DNA of 64,000 nt from Euglena gracilis. Lineage: Eukaryota > Euglenida > Euglenophyceae > Euglenales. Positions 54,007 through 63,551 of this stretch are shown one piece after another. Made by a program: the position numbers and the translations under genes. The stretch is taken from positions 26,281,069 to 26,345,068 of the forward strand of contig CP154955.1 in the NCBI GenBank assembly GCA_039621445.1, written 5' to 3'. The notes beneath the pieces were generated by a model that searched no databases, was not told the origin of the DNA, and saw only the letters and a program-made list of their open reading frames with translations. How positions within the stretch are numbered: position 1 is the first letter of the stretch; the number at the start of each line of letters is the position of its first letter.

Positions 54007-54362
54007 TGTGTCCCAGCTCTGTAGGATATCTGCAGAGTGGGTTAAGTGACGATCGCACCACTTTGGAAAACACAGCTGGCACGATCGTTGCAGACCATAC
54101 TAAGAACTGCCCCTGGACACGTCAGCACTTTTCTCTCCATCCCCCACGGGTGGTATTCCTTTGTTTCATTGTGTTCAAGTGTCAAGATTTGAATTGCCAG
54201 AGTGAAAAACCCTCAGAACAATTGAACTTGGCTTCGGAGGAAACATCTGAAGCCTTTGCATTGTGCTTTGCCTCTTGGGGAACTGGGAACAAAAGGGGAA
54301 AACCAGTTTTTATTCCCAAGAAAGTCCCAAAAAGGGGGAAAGGGAAAGCTTGGACGTACACT
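54007..54362 (+). repeat. LTR shared by the E3 3' end and the E5 gag remnant
   Basis: 356 bp, TGTGTCCCAGCT to GGACGTACACT; lacks about ten bases after TGTGT and one 50-bp block present in the 5' LTR, and has many substitutions. Upstream is a polypurine tract; downstream, gag text begins almost at once without a primer-binding site. Confidence 0.8.
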
Positions 54363-57215
54363 TTTGCCCCCCCTTCCACATTTGGGAGAAATCCCAACTC
54401 TACCGTGGTCCGCTGAAGTGCGGTTGGTGATCCCGGACACTGCACGTGTCATTGTTCCCATGGACAATGACCCCGAGGAAGAACGGGATGAGTTCTCCAG
54501 TAATACCGTTGAGCGCGTAGTCGCAAGTTTATTGGTGAACCACCCATTATAACAGAATTCCGACACATCGAAGCATGTGTCCAAAATTGTGCTAAAACAT
54601 TGAATCAATTCCTAACATTTGACGAAGGCAGTCACTAGGCCGTTTTAGTTGGATTTCCTTTGGCAATATGTCCAAGAATTTGGACAATTTTGCCAAAAGA
54701 ACTTCAACTCCACTACAATGGACCTTCAGAACCTCGATCAAGGTTTTGACATGTTTTTGCGCAACACCTTGGTGCAAAACTGCCAACACGTACAAAAAAC
54801 CCTCCACACCGCGCAATAGTGTAATAACGAAATTTTTAACATTTACAACAAAATATACAACAATTATTCATGCAACTGCAAAATGTTCTTTTACAATGCA
54901 AGAAATGCAGTCCCGGTTACAATAACGGGATATTGTGCTTACAGGTGCGCAACTGTAACTGCATAATCAGTTACAAGCGGTTGTGAACAATCGGACGAAC
55001 GCCATTACAACCGCGATGGAAACTTTGGATAAACGGGTCAATTTCTTGGACACCGCCTTTCCAAAGCTTTGTGACTTTGAACGACTTTAGGACCTTTCCA
55101 AGTGGTTGGTTCATTGTAACAAAGAATCCAAGTTTTTCCCATGGAATCTGGATAAGATTCATGCAACCCCTCGCACTTTGCCCATGAAAACACAGATTTC
55201 GGTGGTCATAATGCGACTTTTAAGCTCACAAATCGCTGTTCGCACATCAACCAAAGCATCGTCAAATTCCCGGCATCAAACTCGCGCCCTTGTGCATCAA
55301 ATTGGCGACTCGTTGGATTTCAATCCTTCCAAAGGCGAGGCAGGCGCACCTCTACAAGCATCATCGGATGCACATGCCCTACAAGCATCCACGGATGCAC
55401 ATTATGATGCACGTGCCTACAATCGCGATTATAATCGCCCGTTTATTCCCCAACTAACGATGGTTAATGGTTAATTACCAGATGAGGAACATGTTTTTAC
55501 CATATGAATCTTCCGGGTTTACAACAAGGACTCCGTGAATCGGGACTGATTCGCGGGGTGACGCCATACCACTACCCCCGATATTGGCCATGGATCGTGA
55601 ATGCGAAACGCGGAAGCAACCGCGGTTGTCCGCTTTGTGGGTGAACAACGGGATTCCCACCCCCCTGGTATGTTACCACACCCCGAAACGCGCAATCCTG
55701 AAACACAACCAAAAAATTCGCAGAATCGCGATATGCCAAACACCCATGATACCTACGGTACCATGAGTAACATCCTGGACGCACATTCACGCATGCTACC
55801 ACTACAACCCTATAACAACAACAAGTATTGTAATCGCGGACTAAAACGTGATTTCAAAGGTACAATTAAAATTACCAGATTAAATTACCAAATTAAAAGC
55901 TCAAGCCACAATGGGACAGAGATTCCACAACTTGGAAACAGTTTTGGCCCACTGGGTATACTACTGGGACTTGAAGGGTCAAACCCAGGATTGGAACCCC
56001 GAGGTGATCAAAATGCAATTTATTGATTGCCTGCCCAAGAAACAAAATGAACGCGCCTGACAACTTTTGATACGAAATCGTATTTCTTTTGATGAACTTG
56101 TTGCCTAATATGCGTCAACTTGTTCAAGCCTAGTGTCGCAAAATACGTTGGAGAAAAAATGGCGGTAATTCGTGCATAGTGACCGAAAATGGAAGTCAAT
56201 TGACCTTTGTTATTCCAAATGGTTGGTACTGGCTTCTTAAATTGATGAACTGGGAGTGAACCAAATGAATGTACAATTCGATGTGGTTTTCCTCCATTTC
56301 TTTCCTACAATAATCAAGGACATTCATCGCGAGGATCTCCCGGACAATAAACTTACACTTGACCAACGGTGGAATTATGTTTCCAAACAAATGAAACTCT
56401 CACAACTTTTGGGACAGATACAATCAGATTACACCCACCACCCTACCGCTTTTCTCCCTAGCAGTACGGTAAGTGCCTTACAAAAGACACCTCCTCCAAT
56501 ATCCCCACGTGGATACGGCAAAACGTACAAGCTGCCGAAGGGGAGACACAAAAACGTGATACCCGCAACCTTCTGACAATCTACTGACAAAACTTGCTTT
56601 TTGTGCAAAAAAATCGGGGCATATGTCCCGTGATTGCCCCCACCCTGATATGTGAAAGCGGTATCAGAGTCCAAGGGGTTGACAATCCTCGCGGACCTCA
56701 CGATCCTCTGGTTTTTCACACAAATCTGGACAATCACAGTCTTCGGGTTGTCGAAAAAGGTCCCCATCACCATTCTGCGATCGCGCACCTCGTGGTCGAT
56801 CACCCCGACCCCGATAAAAAAAGGGTACAAATCGCGATTGGTCGCGATCTAGTTCGCGAAAGTGGATCATCTTCTTCGCGATCGTCATCCGGCAAACCCA
56901 GACCTCCAAGGGGTGAACGCCCATCAAAGTCTTAAAACCGACAAAAGTGTTCCCTTTGCGGATCGCACAAACACCACTCGTCCAACTGTTACCGTTCTCG
57001 CTGTCCCTGCCCGAACCGAACGTCACCGCAGTGACACAAAACACAAGAACAAGCACAGGGTCAGGTTCAAAATCTCCTCTTTAGAGGAGGGAACCCCGGC
57101 TGCGGGCAGGGAGGGGAATGAGAACTCCAAATCGTCGTTGGAATACGACTGCAATGCAGTCCGCGCATTGCGTGCTACCTACTCGAACAAGAAAACGATG
57201 ACGACGGGAAATTTT
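54363..57215 (+). pseudogene. E5: degraded gag of a tandem element
   Basis: Recognisable pieces in order: TLPWSAEVRLVIPDTARVIV (54393 on, first ORF to 54552), later fragments with scattered stops, then MNQMNVQFDVVFLHFFPTII to ALQKTPPPISPR (56256-56576) and a decayed CCHC knuckle near 56590-56640 (CAKKSGHMSRDC-like), then a Ser/Arg-rich tail to about 57215. Leader, PBS and the first 150 gag codons are absent. Heavily mutated; no pol. Confidence 0.78.
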
Positions 57216-57224
57216 TGCGTACCA

Positions 57225-57588
57225 CTACCAGGTGCTGCTGTCTGAGAAGAGTTCCTGAGAGGCCTGGGATTGAAATGCTCTGCCCACACTTGGCTGCAAA
57301 AATGCCTTTAACTCCACAATTTGATCTTTGACCCCTTGGGGAATGGTCAAGGTGTGGTCCCAACCCCACTTGGTGTGCAAGTCCACCACTTTGCAAAGTT
57401 GATCTGTCAGAATTCTGGGAAAGGGCATTGAAACTAAATAGCTTCCTACTTGCCGTACAATGGAGCTGAGTTTTCTGCAGCTCATATTTTTGTGCTGTCA
57501 GCACCTTTCCTAATTCCTTTCTTAAGGATTGTAGTTTTTCCTGTGGAATTTCCAGTTGGCCTTTTTTCAAATTGATCCACTGGCCCAA
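57225..57588 (-). pseudogene. RT connection and beginning of RNase H (DIRS-like)
   Basis: Frame 57588 on gives MGQWINLKKGQLEIPQEKLQ, SLRKELGKVLTAQKYELQKT; after a shift frame 57485-57225 gives RKLSSIVRQVGSYLVSMPFP and TLTIPQGVKDQIVELKAFLQ ending FSDSSTW, where the RNase H Asp would start. The LEIPQEKLQ-type connection is typical of DIRS RTs. Confidence 0.75.
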
Positions 57589-57632
57589 ATGCTTTATTGC
57601 CTGTGTTGTTTCAAGACATCAATTTGGGAGGT

Positions 57633-58409
57633 TTATTCTGAAACCTGCAAGTAAAGATCTTTTTTCATTTCTGCCAAATGCCGGGCTGCTGTCTTTCTGC
57701 TGGGGGCTAACAGCAAAATGTCGTCCAGGTAGATGAAAAATACCTTTCCTTCCTTTCTTAATTTCCTTTCCCAGACTCCATTGAGAGTCATGAATTTTTG
57801 TGGCAGGCTGCTTATGCCAAAGCACGCAGCTTGAAATTGCCACGTTTCCCACCCCACCTGCATGCAAACATTTTTTTCCAGACTGATGTGCAGTTTTAAG
57901 TGGAAATATGCATCTTTCAGCTCTATTATTCCACAGAAACAACCTTTTCTTAGATATGGGAAGATGTTTCCCATGTGCTCCAATCTGAACTTCTGGGGGG
58001 TGAAATGGAGATTTAACTGTCGACAATCTGAAATCAGCCTTTCTTTGGTCTTTTTCCCTTCCTTCTTGGAAATGATACAATAAGGGACAAAATGTTTTGC
58101 CTCCTCTGGGGTGATTTGCCTGGTTGCCCCTGCACATTTGTATTCTCTCAGAATGTTCTGGGCAGTCATTTTTTCTTGGGAAGTTTTGAATGGAATTTTA
58201 AAGGACCTCTGAGGGGGGAGGGGAAGATGTGCCCTGACCCCGTCCCTTATTAAGTTTAATACCTCTGTGCTGGATCCTGCCTTGACCCAATGGAGAATGC
58301 TGGCCTGCAGGGCTCTGTAGGGGGGCACCCCTGAGTGTAAAGTGTCCGGGGATACCACAGGCCCCATCACTTGGGTCCTTCCCCCTGGCTGCCCCATTAC
58401 TGGGGTCAT
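57633..58409 (-). CDS. Reverse transcriptase, DIRS-like
   Basis: 258 residues. Motifs in order: FVPYCIISKKEGKKTKERLI, SDCRQLNLHFTPQKFRLEHM, CGIIELKDAYFHLKLHISLE (first catalytic Asp), AACFGISSLPQKFMTL, and FIYLDDILLLAPSRKTA with the YLDD box. No stop within the domain. Differs clearly from the Ty3-type RT of E3 (YIDD, FDLEDGF). The first 60 residues are Gly/Pro-rich pol N-terminus. Confidence 0.85.
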   Translation of the reverse strand: MTPVMGQPGGRTQVMGPVVSPDTLHSGVPPYRALQASILHWVKAGSSTEVLNLIRDGVRAHLPLPPQRSFKIPFKTSQEKMTAQNILREYKCAGATRQITPEEAKHFVPYCIISKKEGKKTKERLISDCRQLNLHFTPQKFRLEHMGNIFPYLRKGCFCGIIELKDAYFHLKLHISLEKNVCMQVGWETWQFQAACFGISSLPQKFMTLNGVWERKLRKEGKVFFIYLDDILLLAPSRKTAARHLAEMKKDLYLQVSE

Positions 58410-58641
58410 CTATGGCTACCCCATCACTGGGGTCACCTCTTGCCCTGCCATAGGGCTGCTCAAAGACACGCTTTCCCCCTGTGTTTGAAAGATGGCGGAA
58501 GGTCTGTGTCTGTGGGGAGTTACATATACGCCTGGGGGGTGTGGGCTGATTATCTTCTGGGAGGGCCCTGGTGTTACCAATCTTGGGCCTCTCCCACAAG
58601 GGCTGCTGTGGTCTTGAATGCATTGGCCTCCAATGGCCACC

Positions 58642-59331
58642 TTATTTTGATTGAAATGGCCTCCATTGGCCTTGATATCTTGGCCCCGGCCTCCATCGGC
58701 CTCTTGGACATAATGGCCTCCATTGGCCTTCCCCTGAAGGGGAGGCTGCTTGCTTGGATGGGCAGCTCCTGAGGGGTTTTTGTTTGAGAGAGCTGTGGGT
58801 TAAGTTGGACATACCTTTCCTCAGTGGGATCTTCCCAGGTTGGGATACACAGGCTGCCATAGCCGTGCTTCTGGGCCCACTGCCCTCTTGGATGATGGCT
58901 GCAATAGCCATGATTCTGGTCCCCAGGCCCTGTTGAATGATGGTTGCTGTAGCCTTGATTTCGATTTGAATCCTTTTTATTTCTGATATTTCTTGAGAGG
59001 CTGCCAGAGCCTTTGCCTTTTCCCCTGGAAGGGGGGGAACTGAGAAAAAGGGGTGGAGTCTATTGGACCTGTGATGGTAGTCCCCCTCCGTCTTCCTGTC
59101 TTCCTGTCTTCCAGTTGTCCATGTTCCATGGCCATCATTTTGAGTGGGGGAGTCTGGAATCTTTGATGTGCTGGGGGGTGGGGGGGTTTGCGATGGCCAC
59201 GGACTGACGTGCTGCTGCCGCCTCATCAGCTTCCGCAGCTGCTGCTGTGTGTCCACCTTCCACAGCTCCAGCTGTTTTCTTGGAAGTTCGTTGAAGTTCT
59301 TCGTGGCAGGCCGAATTTCTTTGCAGCTCAT
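58642..59331 (-). CDS. gag-like ORF of the DIRS-like element
   Basis: 229 residues beginning MSCKEIRPATKNFNELPRKQ, with a short heptad-like helix, then Pro/Ser-rich and Ile/Ala/Gln-rich repeats (TATIIQQGLGTRIMAIAAII), ending in Trp/Arg/Gly-rich GQWRPLCPRGRWRPGPRYQG. No zinc knuckle. Assigned by position before RT only. A second ORF in another frame (59752-59135) overlaps it and partly lies in a different element. Confidence 0.5.
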   Translation of the reverse strand: MSCKEIRPATKNFNELPRKQLELWKVDTQQQLRKLMRRQQHVSPWPSQTPPPPSTSKIPDSPTQNDGHGTWTTGRQEDRKTEGDYHHRSNRLHPFFSVPPLPGEKAKALAASQEISEIKRIQIEIKATATIIQQGLGTRIMAIAAIIQEGSGPRSTAMAACVSQPGKIPLRKGMSNLTHSSLKQKPLRSCPSKQAASPSGEGQWRPLCPRGRWRPGPRYQGQWRPFQSK

Positions 59332-59707
59332 TCTTCATGGAAGTCCAGTTGTGACTTTGCTTTCGTAATTGAAATATTTTTGGGATATTTCTGGTTGAAC
59401 TCGAAGAGTTGAATTCTTCTTGAACCTTACTCCGTCTTGAAGTCGAGTGGCAGAAAAAAAAGTTGATCCACCAGTTGATAAGTCGACGGTCTTCAATGAA
59501 TATAATAGTCCTTGTACGTATTTCCAGGTGAACTTGCAGAAGAAACTTTCTTTCTCCTTGAGGTCGAAGGGCAGAATTAAGAATCAGCCAACTCTGGCAA
59601 CAAAAAGCAGTAAGAAGCACCCCCCTCGCACGCACAAACACACCAGAACAGAACAGCCGGCAAGAAAAGCAGGACGTCACCATCTCGCAGTGCGGAGCCC
59701 GAGTGGT

Positions 59708-60090
59708 CCACTCCAGAAACCCGTCCTCCCTGTTTGGGTGTGCCAAAGGCACTTGAGGTGGTATATTCCAGAACTCAGAAAATAATTCTACGGTGGGTGT
59801 GGAAGGGGGGGGGGGGCACCTGGCCAGTCAGACCTGACCAGGGAGAGAAGAACTACTTTACAGAACCAACTTCCGGAGCCAGCTTTTTCCCGGGGGGGAA
59901 GGGAGAAGAGTGTGGGGCTGGTCTTAGGACGGTGAAAAGGAATTTTTACTGGCGGGCAGCCTTAAGGGCCTTAGGGCCGAAAAGAAACTGACTACTTATT
60001 ACGGTGTGCGCGACGCACACTGTGCATAGTCTTACTAGCGCCGTGGCACTTTTGTGGTTCTTCGGTCTGCACCAAGACGATGTATAGCGC
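59708..60090 (-). mobile_element. 3' UTR scrap of an E2-like element
   Basis: Matches 22660-23010 of E2: ccagaaa.cccgtcc, gtttgggtgtgcc, gggggcacctggccagtca, aaccaact.ccgg, ggccttagggccgaaaag. Orientation minus. Cut at the left by the DIRS-like fragment and lacking LTR. Confidence 0.75.
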
Positions 60091-60300
60091 TGAAGCGCTT
60101 TTGGGAATTCACCCTTTTGGAGGGGGAGGGGGTTTCAGCCGAAGCTGATTTTGGGACTTCCCCCTTTTGGAGGGGGGGAGGGCTTTCAGCCGAAGCCGAT
60201 TTTGGGACTTTGCCCTTTTAAGGGGGAGGGGCTTTCAGCCGAAACTGATTTTTAGGACTGCGCACTTGCGGGTGGGGGGGCTTTTAGCCGATTGTGGGCA
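60075..60300 (+). repeat. Imperfect tandem repeat of about 50 bp
   Basis: tttcagccgaagc.gatttt recurs at 60133, 60184, 60233 and weakly 60292, with ggacttcccccttttggagg between. Each unit holds a CCCCC/GGGGG hairpin with an A/T-rich loop. Confidence 0.8.
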
Positions 60301-60740
60301 AAGCGTTCAGTTTTCAGCCGAGGTGACGTCTTGTTTAAGAAAACGGAAACCGTTTTCTGGTTTGGTTGTCGTTGTGACTAAAAAAAATCGAAAAAATTCT
60401 AAATTTTAGTAAAGTCGTTTTTTTTTTAATTTTTCGTCCGAAGCCGATTGTAACGGTTGATTGTGACGTTTGATGATGATTTTTTGTAACACATTGTATG
60501 AGTTTGTTAAACCTTAAAACTTTGGTGCATTTCCATGCTTTGTACGCTTTGAGCGGATGGGGGCAAGCAAAATGCGGTCCACTGCATTTTTTAATAGTAT
60601 TTCTAAATAACGTTGGACAATTCGCAACGCAAAGTAACGTTGTATGTTACAGCAGTGTAGTGAGGCATAAACCTCCAAAGAAGTAAATTACAAAGAATAA
60701 ACTTCGTTCACGGATATGAGTATTGTGTGTAACGTACTTG
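60301..60740. other. AT-rich sequence without recognised features
   Basis: Contains aaaacgg-aaa-ccgtttt (about 60342-60358) and runs of T. No ORF over 65 residues and no match to other parts of the window. The last five bases acttg are the expected target-duplication copy of E4. Confidence 0.5.
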
Positions 60741-61169
60741 AGTGTACGTCCAAAGCTTTCCCTTTTCCCCTTTTTGGGACTTTCTGTAGAAGCCTTTCGC
60801 TTTCGCCTTGGTGCGCAGCCTACTTATGGTAGGGAAAAGGCTTTTGGAGTAACGAAAAGTGGTTTTCCCCTTTTCTCCCCAATTCCCCAAGAAGCAAAGC
60901 ACAAAGCAAAGACTCAGAAGATTCTTCTGAGGTCAAGTTCGACTGTTCCGAGGGTTTTTCCCTCTGACAAAACCAATGGTCAAACTTGGGAAGATTGACA
61001 GTGAAGAATACCACCTGTCGGGGAAGGAGAGAAAAGTGCTGACGTGTCCAGGGGCAGATCCAAGAAGGGTCTGCCACGATCCTACCAGCTGTGGTTTTCC
61101 ACAGTGGTGCGACCGTCACAGAACCCACCCTGCAGGTATCCTACAGAGCTGGGACGTGCCTGGTACACA
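60741..61169 (-). repeat. 3' LTR of E4
   Basis: 429 bp, close to the E0 3' LTR and E3 5' LTR. Lower flank acttg (60736-60740). Upper boundary at the polypurine tract. Confidence 0.88.
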
Positions 61170-61181
61170 TCCCCCTCCCAG
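61170..61181 (-). promoter_or_regulatory. Polypurine tract of E4
   Basis: Coding-strand ctgggaggggga next to the LTR. Confidence 0.85.
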
Positions 61182-62066
61182 GGCTACGCCCGATTTCCTT
61201 CATGGACCAGTGATTCCCAGGGCCGGTCAGGATATCTGACGCTGCCCCAGGTGGGGTTCACTTCTCCATTCGGTGTCTCTCCTTTCCGCACAGCGGCATC
61301 CACCCAAAGCCCAAAACCGCGCAAAAGGTTAGCCGCGTTTCGCGGTTACCTATTAGCCGTTTCGGCTTAGGTGGGGTGTGAAAAAGCCCGCTGTGGGAAA
61401 CGGGGCTTGGCAGGTTTCCTGACAAAGTGTCCCATCCACCCAGTTTGGGTGTGCCAAAGGCACGCGGGGTTGGTCAAGCGATTCGCTGAAAACCCAAGGG
61501 GAGAGGTGAGGAAGGGGGGACAGGCTCCTATCCTGGTCATACCCGGATAGGGCTCCTAGGCGGTCATATCCGCACTAGGAAACAAAAGCGTACTTACAAA
61601 CCTGACTGCCGGCGACAGCTTTGCCGGGGTGGGGGGAAAGTAGGGAGGAGAGAGGGGCTGGCTTAGGCCAGAACAGAATTTTTGCTGTCTGGCAGCCTTA
61701 AGGGGCCTTAGGGCCGAAAAGTGACAAGTTGGCCTATTATTACGGCGTGCGCGCTGTGTGCTGTGTGTCACTTAGCGCCTTGCCAGGTTTCCAGGCTGCC
61801 AAGTTCTTCACAGCAGTAGCTCCTTCACGACGCAATAAGAGGCGATTACCTCTTGCAGACAGTTTCCGTCCGCACGGCCATTGATAGCGAGGTGGTGGCG
61901 GGGGGGGGGCTCTTGGATTCTTCCATCCAGAGCGCAGAGTGACAGACCCAGGTTCATCCCAGGATTGTTTAGCGATTTCCGCTACCACTGTACATATATA
62001 GTATATGGGTGCCCAGGCTCCATGAAGGCACTTACCTTACATGAGCCTGGTAATGCCGTTTCGGCA
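61182..62066 (-). other. 3' untranslated region of E4
   Basis: About 0.9 kb, close to E1. Includes taatgccg-ttt-cggcatta (62051-62069), a perfect 8-bp-armed hairpin overlapping the end of the accessory ORF. No conserved ORF. Confidence 0.75.
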
Positions 62067-63551
62067 TTACATCCGTTCCAGCCGCCAATAATCATGGCGG
62101 GAGTCCAAGGGATCTTCCACAAGGACCATCTGGAATTGTGGTGGTGTTGTCCTATCTACGAGCCACGTTTCTGGCGATTCGCATTTGAAATCAGGTACCA
62201 CCCAGTCCCGAACCCATCCGTCGGGGACTGTCTGCTTGGTTGCGCTCGCTCTTTCCGCGAGGAACCACTGCAGCTTCTCCCAGAATTTCCTGGGCAGAGT
62301 GGCTGGCCAGATGAAGTAGTTCATCCGTGGATGAATGGCGGACACCTTCGGGGCATTCCCCGGGTGGAAGTCCATTGGCATGTGATACGCACATTCCGCG
62401 CGGACTGTATGGGGTCTTAATAGGGCCCCAAGCCAGTCTTTCCAGGTCATCCCGTGGTCTTCGGGTGGCCATTGTGGCAGACACCAGCGACCGTTTCGGT
62501 TCTGGGTTTGGAACAGGCGAAAAAGTATCTTTCCCTGTCTGCCTGTCTCCCAGAGGTAAGGTAACCTTACCCCTGCTTCCTCAGCCGCGAGGCGTATCGC
62601 CCCACTGTCGATCTGCCACCCACCGTCCATTCCCGTGTGGCGGTTGTCGTCAAGCTTGAGGTTGGAGTACTTGAAAAAGTCCTTGTACTTTTTGTGCAAT
62701 GTAGAGTATTCCTCCAGTGGCTTTTGGGAACTCGGCACGATTGTGCGAACTGCGCCTTCCGCAGTTTGCCAGAAGGTACCTCGAAGGCAATTGACGCAGA
62801 GTATCGGTACATTCGTACCGTCTCGCTCGGTGTAGCTAAAATTGTGCTTGTGGGTCCAACTGTCCACGCACTTGGCGCATACCAAGGCGGCACAGTTGGG
62901 GACGTATACATCCTTGTGGAACGATTTCCGATCGACAGGGTTGCACACATGGACGAGGGGTAATCCCAGGTCAGGTGCACTGTTATACATTTTGTGGCAT
63001 ACAGTGCAAAGCCACACAAAACGGTTTTCCGTTGTCTTGTCGATGAGGAATTCCTCACCGAAGTATTGGGCCAAAACACGGGGGGATCTGAAATTGTAAT
63101 AATTCCAGGTCACGTTCTGATCAAAGGACCATTTTCGGCCCTGACAGAACAGTGGCTCAATCCACCGGTTGAGACATTGCTGTGTCCTCAGTTTGTGGTC
63201 GATCATCATGTACCTGTTTTTCAGGTCATGAATCTCAGGATCATCCTGACTGACCGCGTTCCAGTCGATGATAACTTCGTCTTCCGAAGGTGTCTCGGCT
63301 GTGGAGGCGCGGGATTTTCCCTGCCCCTTTGACGAAGGTTTCGGCTGTGAGGTTTTAGCATAGCCGGATGATGTGACTGCGTGAATCCTTGTCCCGAGGT
63401 TGATCCCCGAGAAGAGGATGCAGCACTCCGGCCGCCAGCACCCCACCACCTTTCGGTGGGGGCTGATCACCAGATTTTGGTGTGGGCTTATAAGGTGCGG
63501 CGCGCGGCTTTGATTTTGCCGGGGTCTTCGGACTTCCGGTTTCCGGAGCAT
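62067..63551 (-). CDS. Accessory protein of E4, Cys/His module and C-terminus
   Basis: 494 residues; in frame from about residue 52 (GTRIHAVTSSGYAKTSQPKP). Cys/His module: C182-x2-C185, H201, C203, H212, C220, C225-x2-C228, H234, H236, C252-x2-C255, enough ligands for two or three zinc ions. Then a helical Lys/Tyr stretch (LEEYSTLHKKYKDFFKYSNL), a Trp-rich region (RWCLPQWPPEDHGMTWKDWL), FWEKLQWFLAERASATKQ and the family end WRLERM. No membrane segment or signal peptide. Function unknown; its position after integrase is where some retroelements keep env or other extra ORFs. Confidence 0.82.
   Translation of the reverse strand: MLRKPEVRRPRQNQSRAPHLISPHQNLVISPHRKVVGCWRPECCILFSGINLGTRIHAVTSSGYAKTSQPKPSSKGQGKSRASTAETPSEDEVIIDWNAVSQDDPEIHDLKNRYMMIDHKLRTQQCLNRWIEPLFCQGRKWSFDQNVTWNYYNFRSPRVLAQYFGEEFLIDKTTENRFVWLCTVCHKMYNSAPDLGLPLVHVCNPVDRKSFHKDVYVPNCAALVCAKCVDSWTHKHNFSYTERDGTNVPILCVNCLRGTFWQTAEGAVRTIVPSSQKPLEEYSTLHKKYKDFFKYSNLKLDDNRHTGMDGGWQIDSGAIRLAAEEAGVRLPYLWETGRQGKILFRLFQTQNRNGRWCLPQWPPEDHGMTWKDWLGALLRPHTVRAECAYHMPMDFHPGNAPKVSAIHPRMNYFIWPATLPRKFWEKLQWFLAERASATKQTVPDGWVRDWVVPDFKCESPETWLVDRTTPPQFQMVLVEDPLDSRHDYWRLERM

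Larger units (their letters stand above)
36803..54362 (+). mobile_element. E3: most complete Ty3-type element, rearranged
   Basis: Reads LTR, PBS, gag, protease, RT, RNase H, integrase, chromodomain remnant, accessory ORF, 3' UTR, polypurine tract, LTR on the plus strand. The LTRs are strongly different (428 against 356 bp, many substitutions) and the flanks (gttcg and tttgc) do not match, so the two ends probably come from different insertions. Internal inversions lie at 39285-40205 and 50229-52888, and a 0.94-kb foreign piece at about 49075-50010. Inactive, but it defines the pol order. Confidence 0.82.
57216..59707 (-). mobile_element. DIRS-like retroelement fragment
   Basis: Carries a putative gag ORF and an RT with the DIRS-type sequence style (ISKKEGKKTKERLISDCRQL; FIYLDDILLLAPS; then a long helical connection before RNase H). 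It breaks off at the start of RNase H at 57231. No tyrosine recombinase, methyltransferase or terminal repeats are seen, so it is 3'-truncated. It sits between the E5 gag remnant and a 3' UTR scrap. Confidence 0.75.

Noticed and set aside
36803-54362. E3 as one clean insertion with 17.5-kb length
   Set aside because: LTRs differ too much and flanking pentamers do not match, so the ends probably belong to different events.
59135-59752. 205-residue minus-strand ORF as gag start of the DIRS-like element
   Set aside because: Its first 15 or so codons lie in the 3' UTR scrap of another element, and it overlaps the better-placed frame 59331-58642.
60090-60300. Hairpin repeats as bacterial rho-independent terminators or a CRISPR array
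   Set aside because: Spacing and sequence are not CRISPR-like (no constant repeat with unique spacers), and the surroundings are eukaryotic retroelements.
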